Source: Anodontia alba
Lineage: Eukaryota; Mollusca; Bivalvia; Lucinida; Lucinidae
Direction: 5' to 3'
Assembly: GCA_964016985.1 (NCBI GenBank)
Contig: OZ024828.1
Location: forward strand, 26,294,581-26,358,580
Length of the DNA stretch: 64,000 nucleotides
Shown here: positions 1-12,127 of the stretch, piece after piece
Layout: each line of letters opens with the position of its first letter
How positions within the stretch are numbered: position 1 is the stretch's first letter
Translations under genes and position numbers: made by a program
Notes under the pieces: generated by a model
Database searches by the model: none
What the model saw: only the letters and a program-made list of their open reading frames with translations
Told to the model about the DNA's origin: nothing

Positions 1-126
1 CAAACTAACTTCTGAAAGATGATATGCGAAAAGCGAAAAGCAAACTAACTTCTGAAAGACGAAAAGTGAAAAGCAAACTAACTTCTGAAAGACGAAAAGC
101 GAAAAGCGAAAAGCAAACTAACTTCT
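1..126. repeat. Minisatellite, 33-40 bp unit
   Basis: Three to four copies of a unit starting GCAAACTAACTTCTGAAAGA and followed by variable runs of CGAAAAG. The array is cut by the window edge. Confidence 0.85.
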
Positions 127-342
127 CCTTGCTGAATTTGCAGCCATTTTTTCTGTTGGAAAACTGGAATTTTTCGATTTTTTAAACACTACTGAATAGT
201 ATAAAACTTTTGGTTATAGTTAGTTACAACAAAAGATTTTGCATTAAATCATGACAAAACTTTGCAGATCTTCTTCTAAGTAAAGCGTCACGCAAAAACA
301 AAACGACCTTTAAGAGATGTCGAAAGCAGGGTACATGTAGGT

Positions 343-621
343 CATCACGAAAACACGCCTATATAATTTTGACCCCCTTAAAACCCACTTTTATATAGCA
401 AAACTAGGGTTTACAGGGGTATACATTATTTTTCTTATTTCTGCTCAAAAACTTAGATTGTGGGTACTCGTTAGAACCGCCTCGGCGAGGCGGTTCTAAC
501 GAGTACCCACAATCTATGTTTTGAGCAGAAATATGAAAAAATATCAGAGTTTTTATCTGAAAAATTTCAGTTTTTGGAGGTGAAATTTTCTATATATGTG
601 TATAAGCCTGTTTTCATAATG
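343..621 (+). mobile_element. MITE-1 copy 1 (family description)
   Basis: Family consensus is about 280 bp. The ends are inverted repeats close to CATTACGAAAACACGCCTAT. The L arm (TATAATTTTGACCCC...) holds its own small palindrome (CCCCACTTTTATATAG / GTAAAACTGGGG). The centre is a hairpin of about 35-bp stems reading CATAGATTGTGGGTACTCG then TTAGAACCGCCTCG and its complement. The R arm reads GAAAATTTTCAGTTTTTGG. No coding capacity. + means L arm first. Superfamily not determined. This copy is L first. Confidence 0.9.
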
Positions 622-843
622 CAATAATGCACCACCTCGTAATTCATGAAGAAATAATATATCTAAAATATTTTATGCCGTTTTCGAAAGGGAGACAGTT
701 TTAGAAGACAGGGAGTTGGCTTCCAAGTGTTTGAAGGCTTTCAAAATAAAAATCTACTCTATAGGAAATTAACTCCCTCTGACAGTAGAGTCTTCTCTTT
801 AGGAGTACCGTAATAACCTTAATTATTGGGACAGATATGTATG

Positions 844-913
844 TGCAAACAGTGTAGACACAGATCAGACGCCACAGAACGTGGCGTCTGATCAGTGTCT
901 ACACTGTTTGCCA
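844..913. repeat. GCAAACAGTGTAGA hairpin, about 70 bp
   Basis: Near-perfect palindrome (arms GCAAACAGTGTAGAC...CAGATCAGACGCCAC). This hairpin family recurs about 13 times in the window, alone or as the core of a TTAA-bounded MITE. Confidence 0.85.
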
Positions 914-1423
914 CTCATTCGGTACGTTTTTAGATACATCAGCAGGTAATAAAATATACTTTTGTTTTCAAATTTTAGGACAAGTATGGTTAGGAGATAT
1001 GTTGTCCCAATACTTAGAGTAAATATGGTATTCCTTAATGAGAAAGGAAGCAAATATTGCCATGTCAAAGTTATTTCTCTTGTATCCATTCCCCTTAACT
1101 CTGCTTTAGGCATGTACAGTAACCACAGCTCATGCGTAGAACAGATATCTCCAAAACCACTGCGCATACGTAGATCAGATATCTCCAAAACAACAGAAGC
1201 ACTTTATATGCGTTACTTGTTATTGACATTTACATTTAGTGCAGATTTTATATTTTATTTTCTTTTGGATCATTAGACCCGTTGCAGTCCCTTGGCGTTC
1301 CGCTTGACCTGTGCTAGAGGGCATATGCTGCCATGCAAACGCCATTGCCGACATATGAAGAGTCTCAATATTACCGAGACTTAGATTTTGTGTTTATGTT
1401 GTTAATTTATTATACGGATCTCC
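914..1423. other. No gene recognised
   Basis: AT-rich sequence with overlapping short open frames on both strands. No recognisable domain, splice pattern or repeat. Confidence 0.5.
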
Positions 1424-1435
1424 CATTCTGATTGG

Positions 1436-1736
1436 ATTTGTTTGTTTATGTTGAGGTTTTACGGCCCAGTCAACCCAATAGAGCGCGGTCAGTTTACCTA
1501 ACCACACGTTTACTGGGCAGGCTTAGTCCTCTAAGCGGTTAACCAGTATTGTGCACATTCTTTCGCCAGAAACTGACAACTGTCCTTCTTGAATCAGCGG
1601 AAGGGAGAGAATGACCGTAAAAAATATTTCATGATCAATCTCCACGAAAGAATGTTGCCAACCTCGGCGGGGGTTGAACCCGCGACCTCCTGGTTTCCAG
1701 TCGGACGGCGCATCCAACTGAGCCACCGAGGCCGGC
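1436..1736 (-). mobile_element. tRNA-derived SINE, full length
   Basis: Read on the minus strand it starts with a tRNA-like head: 7-bp acceptor stem GCCGGCC/GGTTGGC, A box TGGCTCAGTTGG, B box GGTTCAACCCC within a GCGGG/CCCGC T arm. A body and a (CAAA)n-like tail follow. Target-site duplications CATTCTGATTGG lie at 1424-1435 and 1737-1748. Confidence 0.92.
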
Positions 1737-1836
1737 CATTCTGATTGGTTCTGTGACAAATGGAAGGCCGCCCAGCATACTCAGAAAAATGGTCAAGTTC
1801 ACTCTCTGAAACCATCAGGCCAATGGTAACCAAATT

Positions 1837-2168
1837 CATTACGAAAACAAGCCTATTCAAAAATATACTGAAAATTTTACCACCAAAAAATGAACATTTT
1901 CAGATAAAAATTCTAATATTTTTCATATTTTGAATCAAAACATTAATTGTGGGTACTCGTTAGAGTACCAACATCGGCGAGGCGGTTCTAACGAGTAACC
2001 ACAATCTATGTTTTTGGGCAGACGCGGTTCTAACGAGTATACAATCTATGTTTTGAACAGAAATATGAAACATATCAGAGCTTTTTTCTTTTTTTATTTG
2101 AAAATTTTCAGTTTTTGAGGTTGAAATTTTCTATATATTTGAAAAGGCGTGTTTTCGTTTTCGTAATG
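1837..2168. mobile_element. MITE-1 copy with two R arms and a duplicated hairpin arm
   Basis: Both ends carry the R arm (TTCAAA...GAAAATTTTACCACC and its complement) rather than L plus R. The central stem is partly triplicated around 1945-2055. Confidence 0.8.
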
Positions 2169-2312
2169 TCTAGAAAGTAGGCTTTGACATTTCCTGCAAC
2201 TTGTCTTTTTTGTCTCCAGGTAACCACTTGCAGGAAAGTTCAAAATCTATTTTCTGGAGAAAAATAAGAAAATATTTCGAAGTGTCGTCTGCTGAAAATT
2301 TTTCCCAGCATG
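2169..2312. repeat. CGTCTGCTGAA hairpin repeat (family 5), truncated
   Basis: Contains TTTGACATTTCCTGCAACTTG with a partial inverted copy, then TTTTCTGGAGAAAAATAAG and GTCGTCTGCTGAAAA. It abuts the preceding MITE-1. Confidence 0.6.
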
Positions 2313-2575
2313 TTCATAGTTTTCACTTTTCATCAAGGACATTGTGATCCAAAGTTGGCTCAATTTGTAATGCAGACACTTCTAAAGAACCTCTCAAAAC
2401 TTGAACTGAACTTAGATTCCATATGGACCGTCCTAGATATAGGTTCAAGGTTATGAACATGCTAATTTTACGAACTGTTATCCCAGAGGGTCACCTTGAC
2501 AGCGTATGGTAAAACAGACATTAAGCGCAACGTAAAAAATGTACCTGACTATTGCACCCAACGAATACACAAATC

Positions 2576-2640
2576 AGACTGCGCATCTGCGCAGTCTGAT
2601 CAGAGTCTTCGATGTCCGCATGAGGAAACGTTGGATGCTT
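2576..2640. repeat. GCGCAG/CTGATCAG short palindrome (family 6), partial
   Basis: CAGACTGCGCATCTGCGCAG then TCTGATCAGAGTCTTCG and TGTCCGCAT. Similar copies occur at 10798-10865, 10948-11020, 11452-11520, 12640-12712, 13355-13437, 14315-14405, 26652-26710, 26735-26805, 33067-33130, 33735-33825, 35085-35255, 44785-44830, 45340-45422, 45757-45832, 45860-45930, 52610-52790 and 58065-58175. Confidence 0.75.
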
Positions 2641-2780
2641 AGCTATCCGAATTGCGCCATGTAATTATTCTGATTAGACTGTGCAGTCATTGCGATCAGA
2701 GAGAAAACCTTAACCTTTACCACTCTATCACGTCTATGGGCATAGTCAACAGACGAAAAATTGGTATTTATATTATTTTT

Positions 2781-2920
2781 ACCAGAAATTAGACTTTGAC
2801 AAAGTGCAAAATGTCTCCTTTGCATTCAATGTCTAAGCCTATTTTCTGGAAAAAAAAAAACAAAACAAAAATGTTTAAAAATGTCATCTGCTGAATGTTT
2901 TACCCAGAGTGCTTAGCGTT
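2781..2920. repeat. Family 5 hairpin repeat, degenerate
   Basis: Ends with ATGTCATCTGCTGAATG and TTTTACCCAGAGTGCTTAGCG; the hairpin arms are diverged. Confidence 0.55.
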
Positions 2921-3028
2921 AACTCTTTCGGTGCCAAATTTCAGACGACATTTGTCGTCTGCTTTTTTTTTATTTTAACAAACTATCGTTTGGAAAGACG
3001 TTTATATGTAAAGTTGAAAGACTGAATG

Positions 3029-3093
3029 TCAAACAGTGTAGATCCAGATGAGACGGCTCATTGAGCCGTCTCATCTGGATCTATGCTGTTTGC
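3029..3093. repeat. GCAAACAGTGTAGA hairpin variant
   Basis: AAACAGTGTAGATCCAGATG with loop GCTCATTGAGC; near-perfect 30-bp arms. Confidence 0.8.
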
Positions 3094-3210
3094 ATAAGTC
3101 TATTATAATCGCCCGTGGACGTGAAAGAGTTAAAGCCATTGTTAATTGAAGAAAAACAAACGTTTGTCAGCGCAGCGATGAACTTATAGTAAGGCTTCCC
3201 TTACAACTAA

Positions 3211-3235
3211 GAGAGAGAGAGAGAGAGAGAGAGAG
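3211..3235. repeat. (GA)n microsatellite
   Basis: Uninterrupted GA run. Confidence 0.95.
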
Positions 3236-3300
3236 CACTTTGTAGTTGAACGTTTCAGGGCTTTGTGGTCCTCTTGTTTCCTTCGCCTTCATGAATTTTA

Positions 3301-3738
3301 TTATAGGGATCAAACATGTTTTTTCATGCATTAAAATTCGCCAGGTCCCGAGGGAGGTGTTGAAAACCGAGGCCGGAGGCCACGGTTTTCAACACCTCCC
3401 TTGGAACCTGGCGAATGTTTATGCATTGAAAAACATTGTTCGATCGCTATTATTGCATAAAAACTGAAAAGATTTGCTACATTTCGCATTATTTCTTGCA
3501 CTATTTTGTTTCGTCTTTTCACTGATTTCTCACGAACGCAATTTCCACGGACTATGCTCGTTCTAGGGCCGGGTACTACACTTCTCGTGACGGCAGCAAT
3601 TCTGTGGCCCCGGTAAAGGCATATTGAAAGTTGCGTGGCCATGCATTAACAGCGCGTGAATTGCCTTGTTAACACACGGCTTTTCGCTGGTTAATGCACG
3701 GCTGTTAATAACGTGCGGAACTTTTTTTTATGCAATAA
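3301..3738 (+). mobile_element. About 435-bp repeat with terminal hairpin, copy 1
   Basis: Begins with a roughly 100-bp hairpin (TCGCCAGGTCCCGAGGGAGG and its complement around a GGCCGGAGGCC centre). It ends with repeated GCATTAAC / TTAATGCACGGC motifs. The same element in opposite orientation lies at 31964-32400. Confidence 0.85.
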
Positions 3739-3885
3739 TATTTGATTATATCTTAGAACTCATTAAATTCTGTAATGAATTGTCTTTTCTATTTTATACC
3801 CCGCCACACGATAGTATCATAGTTTCACGTTGGACGTCCGTGTGTCTGTCCTTCCGTCCGTCGTACATCCTTCCGCCCGTCCGTA

Positions 3886-4190
3886 TCTCGTTTCCGGATG
3901 ATATCTTGAGTAACCAGTGGGTGTTTACCAAACTTGATATATGCATTGATATTGTGGAGATCTGGTTTGGGATTGTTAATAGGCAAATATCGTCAGTTTT
4001 TTTGACAAAGTTATCTGCCCACCACACGTCCATAGTTTAGTTTCTGGATGATAAATTGAGTAAATATCAATCGATTTTCACCACACTTGCTATGTCCGTT
4101 GATATTGTGGATATCTGGTTTATGATTGCAAATAGGCAAATTACGTCACATTTTGACAGCTACTTGCCCACCATACGATAACGGCGGGTA
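3886..4190. repeat. Diverged tandem duplication, about 150-bp unit, beside TCCGTCCGTC-rich DNA
   Basis: Both units contain GGATGATA...TTGAGTAA, TTGATATTGTGGA.ATCTGG and AATAGGCAAAT, then a CACGATA-like end. TCCGTCCG-type low-complexity DNA lies at 3830-3885. No coding signal. Confidence 0.7.
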
Positions 4191-4327
4191 TTATCGTTTC
4201 ACGTTTTTATTTATCTATATATATATTTTTTTTTTCAAATCTTTACAAGGAATTGATAAGATTAATATCAGGACTGTCCATTTTATAAGATTATTTCTTT
4301 CCATCATATATAACAAAACTTAGGTTC

Positions 4328-4581
4328 CATTTCGAAAACAAGCCTATTCAAATATACTGAAAATTTCCCAACCAAAAACTGAACGTTTTCAAATAAAAAA
4401 AAAATCTGATATTTTACATATTTCTGCTCTAAATATAGATTGTGGGTACTGGTTCTAACGAGTACCCACAATCTATTTTTTAGCAGAAATAAGGAAAATA
4501 ATGTATACCCCCGTAAACCCCAGTTTTATAATATAAAAATGGAGTTGATTGGGGTCAACATTATATAGGCATGTTCTCATG
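4328..4581 (-). mobile_element. MITE-1 copy
   Basis: R arm first; the hairpin loop has lost the CCTCG.CGAGG bases. Ends are degenerate (CATTTCG; CTCATG). Confidence 0.82.
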
Positions 4582-4727
4582 ACTTTACCTCTACCTTATC
4601 TGTGAAACATCACATATAATCAAAAACACTGTGCCGGAACCGCAAAGCAAGGGGCTCTATAACAAGCTGAAGCCAGCACACAAGAAAACCACAAACAGGA
4701 CAAGGATGGACCAGACCACAGACATAA

Positions 4728-5075
4728 AGACAGTGAACTCTCGTTACAACGACTGCATTTGTCCCCATAGATGTTGCCATTAAAATGAATTTGCTGTTGT
4801 AAAGAGTCTTTAATGGACAGAATGATATGTAAGAAACGCCTTGTTTTATTCTTATTTCCTCGTAGAACATATGTTTTGAATATTTGTTAGAATCGCAGGC
4901 GATTCTAACAAATATCCAAAACATATATGTATGTTACTTCAAGTTTTATTGCATTATTCTTGCATAACGTCAGTAACTATCACCTCTTGAGCAAAGGTTT
5001 TGTGATATTCAAATTGTCAGTATAACGAATGTTGTCGTTGTATCGAGTGTCGGTATAAAGAGGATTGACTGTAGT
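4728..5075 (+). mobile_element. TA-flanked pogo-like MITE with ATCGC hairpin
   Basis: Starts ACAGTGAACTCTCGTTACAA and ends TAAAGAGGATTGACTGTAG, the CAGT...ACTG termini usual for pogo-like elements. The centre is the hairpin TTTTGAATATTTGTTAGAAT / complement. The same element occurs at 12270-12618. Confidence 0.75.
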
Positions 5076-5243
5076 CAGGTGTCGACCATCTGAAACAGAT
5101 TGAGGCGGGAGCCGTCATTAAGTCTGAAAACCGATCAACCGTTGCGAAATTAAAAAGCTTTGCCTTTAGGAGTCTGTATAAAGGAGTACAGAAGTCTATT
5201 TGACCTTTTGGTAAAAACGGTCAACATTATCCCAAGGTAATCA

Positions 5244-5260
5244 GTTGTTTTTTTGTTGTT

Positions 5261-5291
<31 letters not shown>
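5244..5291. repeat. Poly-T tract
   Basis: T run interrupted once by TTGTTG. Confidence 0.95.
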
Positions 5292-5294
<3 letters not shown>

Positions 5295-6320
5295 TTTTTT
5301 CAGTGTTGCACACAAAGCCCCAGTGTCATTGGCCCTTTAGGTCGAAAGAAGATGTTTAAAGGGTTTTTACTATATCTGACGTGGCGGCATTCTTGGACAT
5401 GTGACCCGGATGTGATGAACAAACTTTCCTTCCGTCTACCCATTGCAGTCCCATGTGAAATTTGTTTGGTCAAATGGTTTTTAAGGAGAAGACGTTTCAA
5501 GAGTTTTCCCTTTATGAGTCTATGTAAATCGTGACTCCTGGGGCGGGGCCATTTTTAACCCCAGGGCTATTATTTAAGTACTCTTCGTAGAGGTCCAAAA
5601 GATAAAGCTACATAACAAATATCAAAGGCCTGGGCTTTCTAGTTTTAGACCAGAAGATTTTTTTTTTTGTTTTACATATAGGAGCCTTTGAAACAACATT
5701 TGCTCAAGGTTTTTTGGGCCCATGTCCCCTATGTTGCATACCAAGCCCCAGGGCCATGGGTCCTTTGGTTCCGGAGAAGAAGACTTTTAAAGGTTTTTAC
5801 CATATATGGGTATGGCGGCTCATGGTCAAGAGGCCAAGATGTTGCGAACAAGCTTTCATTTCCCCTACCCATTGAGGCTCCATGTGAAATTGTTTGGTTT
5901 CTTAGGAGAAGACGTTTGAAGAGTTTTCACTATATGACTCTGTGTAAAACAGGTGAATCCTTGGACGGGGCTATTTTTGACCCCAGAGCTATGATTTGAA
6001 CAATCTTAATAGAAGTATACAATATAAAGCTACGTGCCAGCTATCAAACACCTGAGCCTTCTAAGTTTCAGACAAGGAGATTCTCTTTAAGTTTTTGCTT
6101 ATAGGAGCCTATATAACAAAATTTGGCCTTTCCGTACAAAAAGTCAAGATCGACCCAAGGTTATCATCTTTTAAACTTTATGAGGCCTATGTCCCCAGTG
6201 CTTTATACCAAGCGTCAGTGCCATTGGCTCTTCGGTTCCGGAGAAGTAGAATTCAAAGGGGTTTTACCATATATAGGTTTGGAGGCCATATTGGTCATGT
6301 AATCCAGATGCAGTGAACAA
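5292..6320. repeat. Three diverged tandem units of about 400 bp
   Basis: Each unit has a CAAGCCCCAG.G.CATTGG motif, then GGAGAAGAAGA.TT.AAAGG, GTTTTTACCATATAT, a GGCGGC.CAT...GGTCATGTGA segment and, in the first two, AGGAGAAGACGTTT.AAGAG. This is a molluscan interspersed-repeat type; related sequence is at 63530-63720. Open frames here are short and not conserved between units. Confidence 0.7.
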
Positions 6321-6524
6321 ACTCACCCAATAAGCTCACCCAATGAGCCTAAAGTCTCTGATGAGCTAAAAAAGGAATTACATTTTGAGAGTGTGCCAGA
6401 TCGCTAAAGAGTTTAAATATTTAATTTAGGCTCAAGGGTAACAACTTGCGCCATCAACATGGTGATAGGTATGTACATTATTAGTAATTTTGATTCTTGA
6501 CGGGGAACATGGAATCACACTCCC

Positions 6525-6582
6525 TGCCTGAGAGCGATATTTGCCGAGCCGTTGGGCGAGGGCAAATAGCGCTCTCAGGCGG
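6525..6582. repeat. Imperfect palindrome CCTGAGAGCG...CGCTCTCAGG
   Basis: Stem CCTGAGAGCGATATTTGCC against GGCAAATAGCGCTCTCAGG around a GAGCCGTTGGGCGAG loop. Single copy in the window. Confidence 0.6.
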
Positions 6583-6599
6583 ATTATGTGCAACGCATG

Positions 6600-7268
6600 C
6601 ATATAATTCGGTATAAATTTGATTTCTTAGACGAATCCTGCAATATGATAAATTTATTAAAAATAAGAATTATAATGTTGCTATTTGAATCACTTTAATC
6701 GTATTTTATCATTACGCGCGTATGTTCCTAGAAAACAGGAGTTTGGGTAATAATTCATTACTATTTGCGTAGACAAATTATTATTTTGGTGTGCATTACT
6801 ATTCAGATTAACTCTATATATATCTAGAATATGATAACATACTATTTTAAAGCAACACTGAACTTTTGAAATTGATTGAATATATCAAAACTGTTCAATA
6901 ATTTAGAAAAACAGAATTTTGCTAATTCGGGGGTAGGGTTATTTATCAAGCATTACCTCGTTTCACTTCACAGGTGGTACAATTTATGTCGTTTTAAAAT
7001 CATACTACACATTTAGTAGTAAATATTTTTTTGAAAGTTTGAATTTCAGTTAGTCTCTCGTTTTTGAACTGGATCAAAAATGAAATGATTTTTTATCGTA
7101 TCTCTGAATTAATGTTGGCAACTGAAAATTTACAGGCTGTCAGATGCCACATTTTATGGTTGTATTAATACCATATATCAATTTATCAAACCTTTCTTGG
7201 GTAATTAAATGTCTATTTTTGAGGAATATGGAGCCTTTAGTGAAAAGTTACTATTGGGAAGTGTCTTT
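6600..7268. other. AT-rich stretch, no gene
   Basis: No coding signal. 7050-7160 resembles 46845-46950 (both have TCTCTCG...TTGAACTGGATCAAAAA and ATTAATGTT). A CATCTGACAGCCTGT-type motif closes one copy and opens the other in inverse, so they may be halves of an inverted-repeat element. Confidence 0.5.
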
Positions 7269-7380
7269 CCCAGCTAGCATTCTTTTTTAAATTTACAGCG
7301 GGCCGTTATCGGCCCGTCAGCTACCCTGACGGGCCGATAATGGCCGCTATATATATATATATGTAGTATGCTTACTGGGT
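7269..7380. mobile_element. CCCAGCTAGCATTC palindromic MITE, copy 1
   Basis: About 110 bp, almost wholly palindromic: CCCAGCTAGCATTC ends, GGCCGTTATCGGCCCGTCAG arms. Right arm altered by a TA run. Confidence 0.85.
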
Positions 7381-7559
7381 TAATATTTGAATATTTAGTA
7401 GTTTCCGTTAAACCTACGGTATATTTTCACCCGGTGGATAAAAAAATTTAGATATTTAGAAAATTAAGATATATTAAAATTTACTTTACATCCTTATTGT
7501 TTTCCTGCACTTTGCAAATTCTAAAGACATTCTGTTGCAATAATTGAATGTATCTATTG

Positions 7560-7667
7560 CCCAGTAAACATTCTACATAAATTTATAGCGGCCCGTAATC
7601 GGCCCGTCAGGGTAGCTGACGGGCCGATAACGGCCCGCTGTAGATTTATAAAGAATGCTAGCTGGGT
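7560..7667. mobile_element. CCCAG palindromic MITE, copy 2
   Basis: Near-perfect palindrome around GTCAGGGTAGCTGAC, 179 bp from copy 1. Confidence 0.88.
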
Positions 7668-8271
7668 AGGTGTTAGTTGATGATGTAATGGAATTATTTC
7701 CTCAGAGGGTACATAAATGAAACACAAGAAATCTGACACAGGTGGTGACTTAAGCTTTTATATTGTTTGATAACTTTTAAAATGAAATGGGACAGCAAAA
7801 TGCAGAATTTAAAGTAAATCTATTGTTTGGATAAAAAGTTGCACTAGCTGTCAGTAGTGACCTTAAAACTATCAAAAGTTTTGTGTTTAGGTATTTATTA
7901 GATTAATATTATTGTCACACTGGTACATGGAATTACTTTGCTTTTATTTCTCATCAACTGTGCTGCAAATCAAAGATTGCGGGCATCGCTTTTCAGCGGA
8001 GGCAAGCGCGCGAGGGCAATGTTTTGCTCACGGGGTACATGGAAACCCATTACCCTTGTGCTACCCAATTAAAAGCTTGCCAATTCTTTGCAGTATAACA
8101 ATGTTGCATCGACGTAAATTCCACGTTGTATAAATGTCATAACTTTGCATCAACGTTATTGCGACGATGTATAAACGTCATGTGCCCGCTAGACAATGGT
8201 TTGTGTCAGAATATTTAGGAGAAATACGTTATGCAACTGCATGCCACTTCGTTTTTCACGTTCATAATTTT
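7668..8271. other. No gene; minor GTTGCATCGACGT motifs
   Basis: Mostly unique AT-rich DNA. 8100-8185 has repeated (A)ACGTTGCATCGACGT-like words also seen at 37500-37690. Confidence 0.45.
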
Positions 8272-8480
8272 AACCCTTAAAATACAAGTAGGCGACATTT
8301 ATTTTATTTATTAAGCTATTCTTTTTGTAGAGAAAATACGTCTTGCCTTTTCATGTGAATCATCTGCCTAGTAGACGATTCACACGAAATATCAAGATTG
8401 ATTTCTTTGAAAAATAAAAGATGAAAATAAAATTTAATGTCGTCTGCTGCAGTTTTGATCGGAGTTTTTGGAGTTAATTG
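8272..8480. repeat. CATGTGAATCGTCTGC hairpin repeat (family 5b)
   Basis: Core TTTTCATGTGAATCATCTGC / GCAGACGATTCAC-type inverted repeat around CTAGTAG; followed by ATGTCGTCTGCTGCAG. Confidence 0.7.
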
Positions 8481-8623
8481 TTACCGAAAGTCAAGTGGAT
8501 GCAGGGGCAGGACAGACTAGACAACCTATATAAAATGTCACAGGAACCCAAAGATCGCATTTCGTGGCAGGCAGGCATAGGATAGACTACTACTCAACCA
8601 TATTATTCACAGACGAGGTACAC

Positions 8624-8635
8624 TCTGTCTCTGTC

Positions 8636-8685
<50 letters not shown>
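8624..8685. repeat. (CTGT)n(CT)n microsatellite interrupted by MITE-1
   Basis: The CT run ends at 8685, where a MITE-1 begins, and resumes at 8966-8980 immediately after its end, so the MITE landed in the microsatellite. Confidence 0.9.
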
Positions 8686-8689
<4 letters not shown>

Positions 8690-8965
8690 ACGAAAACATG
8701 CCTATATAATTTTGACCCCCTTAAATCCCACTTTTATATAGTAAAACTGGGGTTTAAAGGGGTATACATTATTTTTCTTATTTCTACTTATGAACATAGA
8801 TAGTGGGTACTCGTTAGAACCGCCTCGTCGAGGCGGTTCTAACGAGTACCTATAATCTATATTTTGAATATTAATATGAAAAATATCAGAATTTTTTATC
8901 TGAAAATTTTCAATTTTATGATGATAAAATTTTCAGTATATTTGAATAGGTACGTTTTCGTAATG
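8686..8965 (+). mobile_element. MITE-1 copy inserted in a CT microsatellite
   Basis: L arm first; CT repeats on both sides fix the element ends at CATCACG and TAATG. Confidence 0.93.
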
Positions 8966-9255
8966 CTCTCTCTCTCTCTCCGAAAATTGTTTTCCATTAA
9001 AATTTTCGCCTGATATGGCAGACAACTATTCACCTTCACCTATCCGAATAATTTAGCTTAAAAGTGTTGACTTTACTTGTTTTCTGTCAAAATAGCCTAT
9101 CCGGCTGCTATAGACCATTAGCTTTGTACTGACCTATATGACAATTGTGTATCGAATTCGACTTAAGTAATCAGACAGACAGACGGACGGGCACACTTGA
9201 GCATCCATGAGATCTAGCAGGTGCTTTTGCTATTAGCAAATACACGTAAATTAAT

Positions 9256-9534
9256 CATCACGAAAACATACCTTTATAATTTTGAACCCCTTAAACCCCA
9301 CTTTTATATAGTAAAACAGGGGTTTACAGGGGTATACATTATTTTTCTTATTTGTGCTCAAAAACATAGATTGTGGGTAGTCGTTAGAACCGCCTCAAAG
9401 AGGCGGTTCTAACGTGTACCCACAATCTATGTTTTGAGCACAAATATGAAAATAATCATAAAGTTTTATCTGTAAATTTTCATCTTTTTGGTGGTAAAAT
9501 TTCAGTATATTTGAATAGGCATGTTTTCGTAATG
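9256..9534 (+). mobile_element. MITE-1 copy
   Basis: L arm first; the hairpin centre is CCTCAAAGAGG. Confidence 0.9.
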
Positions 9535-9999
9535 ATCAATAAATGCATAAATAAGTGCCACAACAATTGATTTACAACAAAGTGGCAATGGCGACCAGCA
9601 AAGGATCGGATAAGCCAATACGCGCAGTCTAATTATATCTTTCGCTAGTCGTATTAACTCCATATCGAAGCCAGCCAATACACAGAGCGATCAGTGGGGT
9701 CTCTAACTACACCGTGTAGATTGGAAAGCTGATCTGTGCCTTCAACAATCATATTGTTGAAAATCAATTGACGTGAGTAATAAATAAATGAATGGATAAA
9801 TGACTAAATAAATAAATATATAGATAAAATTTTGCATGATATTAACATAAGTTGCTGATGTCAAGTATATGGTCGCCGCGTGCTAAGAATGTCTTAACGA
9901 ATCATATCAGAACTTAAAAAAAAAATCGGCCATACTAATAGTTCGACGTGCGGATTAAAAGTAAAAATTATACGTATATGGAAGAAATTTCCCGTTTAG
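9535..9999. other. No gene recognised
   Basis: AT-rich; (AAATAAATAAATA)-type low complexity near 9785-9830 only. Confidence 0.5.
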
Positions 10000-10797
<798 letters not shown>

Positions 10798-11020
10798 TGT
10801 GCGCCCAGCGAAGATTCAGGTCAGCCTGTGCTTTTGCGCTGTCTGATCAGAATCTTCACCAGGCAAATTATTGATAGCAAAGGGTATAAATATATGTATA
10901 GAAAAGGCCTTTATAAGTTCGACCGCCATGTATAAACTTGTCTTCGGGCATATACGTACAGTGAAGGACCACACCAGCCTGCGCATCCGCGCAGACTGGT
11001 CAGGGCATTTCCACTAGCAG
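10798..11020. repeat. Two family 6 short palindromes
   Basis: GTGCGCCCAGCGAAGATTC...AATCTTCACC at 10798-10865 and GTGAAGGACCAC...GCGCATCCGCGCAG at 10948-11020. Confidence 0.75.
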
Positions 11021-11523
11021 AATCATTGGATACGTACTAGAGAATGTATGAATGAAGATCAAAGGCCCGGATGATACTTTGCGCATGCGCAGGATTATCT
11101 AAACCTACATATTTTCTAATGTCGGAACGCACTTTTTCGCGGCCCGAGATATGGATCTTTATTATACACATACACCACGATTGCATGTTGAGGACGCTGA
11201 GTACCAATAGATTAAGAGGACTGGGTCTACTTTCAAGAACGACAACTTCGTAAAAAATATTATCTCCCTTCTGAAAAGAGATCAATACCAAAAGGCAAGA
11301 ATTTGTTAGCCTTGGTAGAGCAGACCTTTTTAGAAGGAGATTGGCGTACAAAAAAAAGCAAACAGGAAGTCACAAACATTGTCTCCCTTGTACAAGATGG
11401 CGGTTAATCTACCACGTGTATCCAACCTTCTTGAATCTGCAAAAGCATGTCTTCGGGCATATGCGGACAGCGAAGGCCAAGATCAGGCAGTCTGATCAGG
11501 ACATTCACTGTCCGCTATTAAAT

Positions 11524-11777
11524 GGATTCGAAAACTCGCCTATCCGAATATATTGAAAATTACACCACCAAAAAAATTCTGATATTGTTCATACTCAAAA
11601 CATAGATTGTGGGTACTCGTTAGAACCGCCTCACTGAGGCGGTTCTAACGATTACCGACAATTTATGTTTTGAGCAGAAACAATCAAAATAATATATACC
11701 CCGGTAAACCCCAGTTTTACTACACAAAAGTGGGATTTAAGGGGAGGTCAAAATTATATAGGTATATTTTCGTGATG
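11524..11777 (-). mobile_element. MITE-1 copy
   Basis: R arm first, left end degenerate; hairpin centre CCTCACTGAGG. Confidence 0.87.
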
Positions 11778-11895
11778 CACTGGATACAAAAGAACGTATG
11801 AATGCAGAGGAAAGGGCCGGATGACAATTTGCGCATTTTGCGAGTGTTCGAAGACAGTTTTTCACTTATTATGGCCCAACTGACCATGTCATGTT

Positions 11896-12100
11896 TGTTT
11901 GTTTGTGTTGAGGTTTTACGGCCCAGTCAACCCGATGGGGTCATGTCGAGCGCGGTCAGTTTACCTAACCACACGTTTACTGGGCAGGCTTAGTCCTCTA
12001 AACGGTTAACCAGTATTGTGCACATTCTTTCGCCAGAAACTGACAACTGCCCTTCTTAGCGGGGAAGGGAGAGAATGACCGTAGAAAATATTTCATGAAG
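11896..12100 (-). mobile_element. SINE, lacking the tRNA head, just upstream of gene A
   Basis: Same body as the full SINE but without its tRNA-like part, as in 5'-truncated insertions. Perfect target duplication ACCATGTCATGTT at 11883-11895 and 12101-12113. Its near end is 14 bp from the acceptor that precedes the gene A start codon. Confidence 0.9.
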
Positions 12101-12127
12101 ACCATGTCATGTTACTTGTATTTATAG

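Noticed and set aside
1660..1736. tRNA gene
   Set aside because: The tRNA-like region has A and B boxes and an acceptor stem but continues into a SINE body flanked by target duplications, and recurs at 22899-23101, 25930-26232 and 40628-40926.
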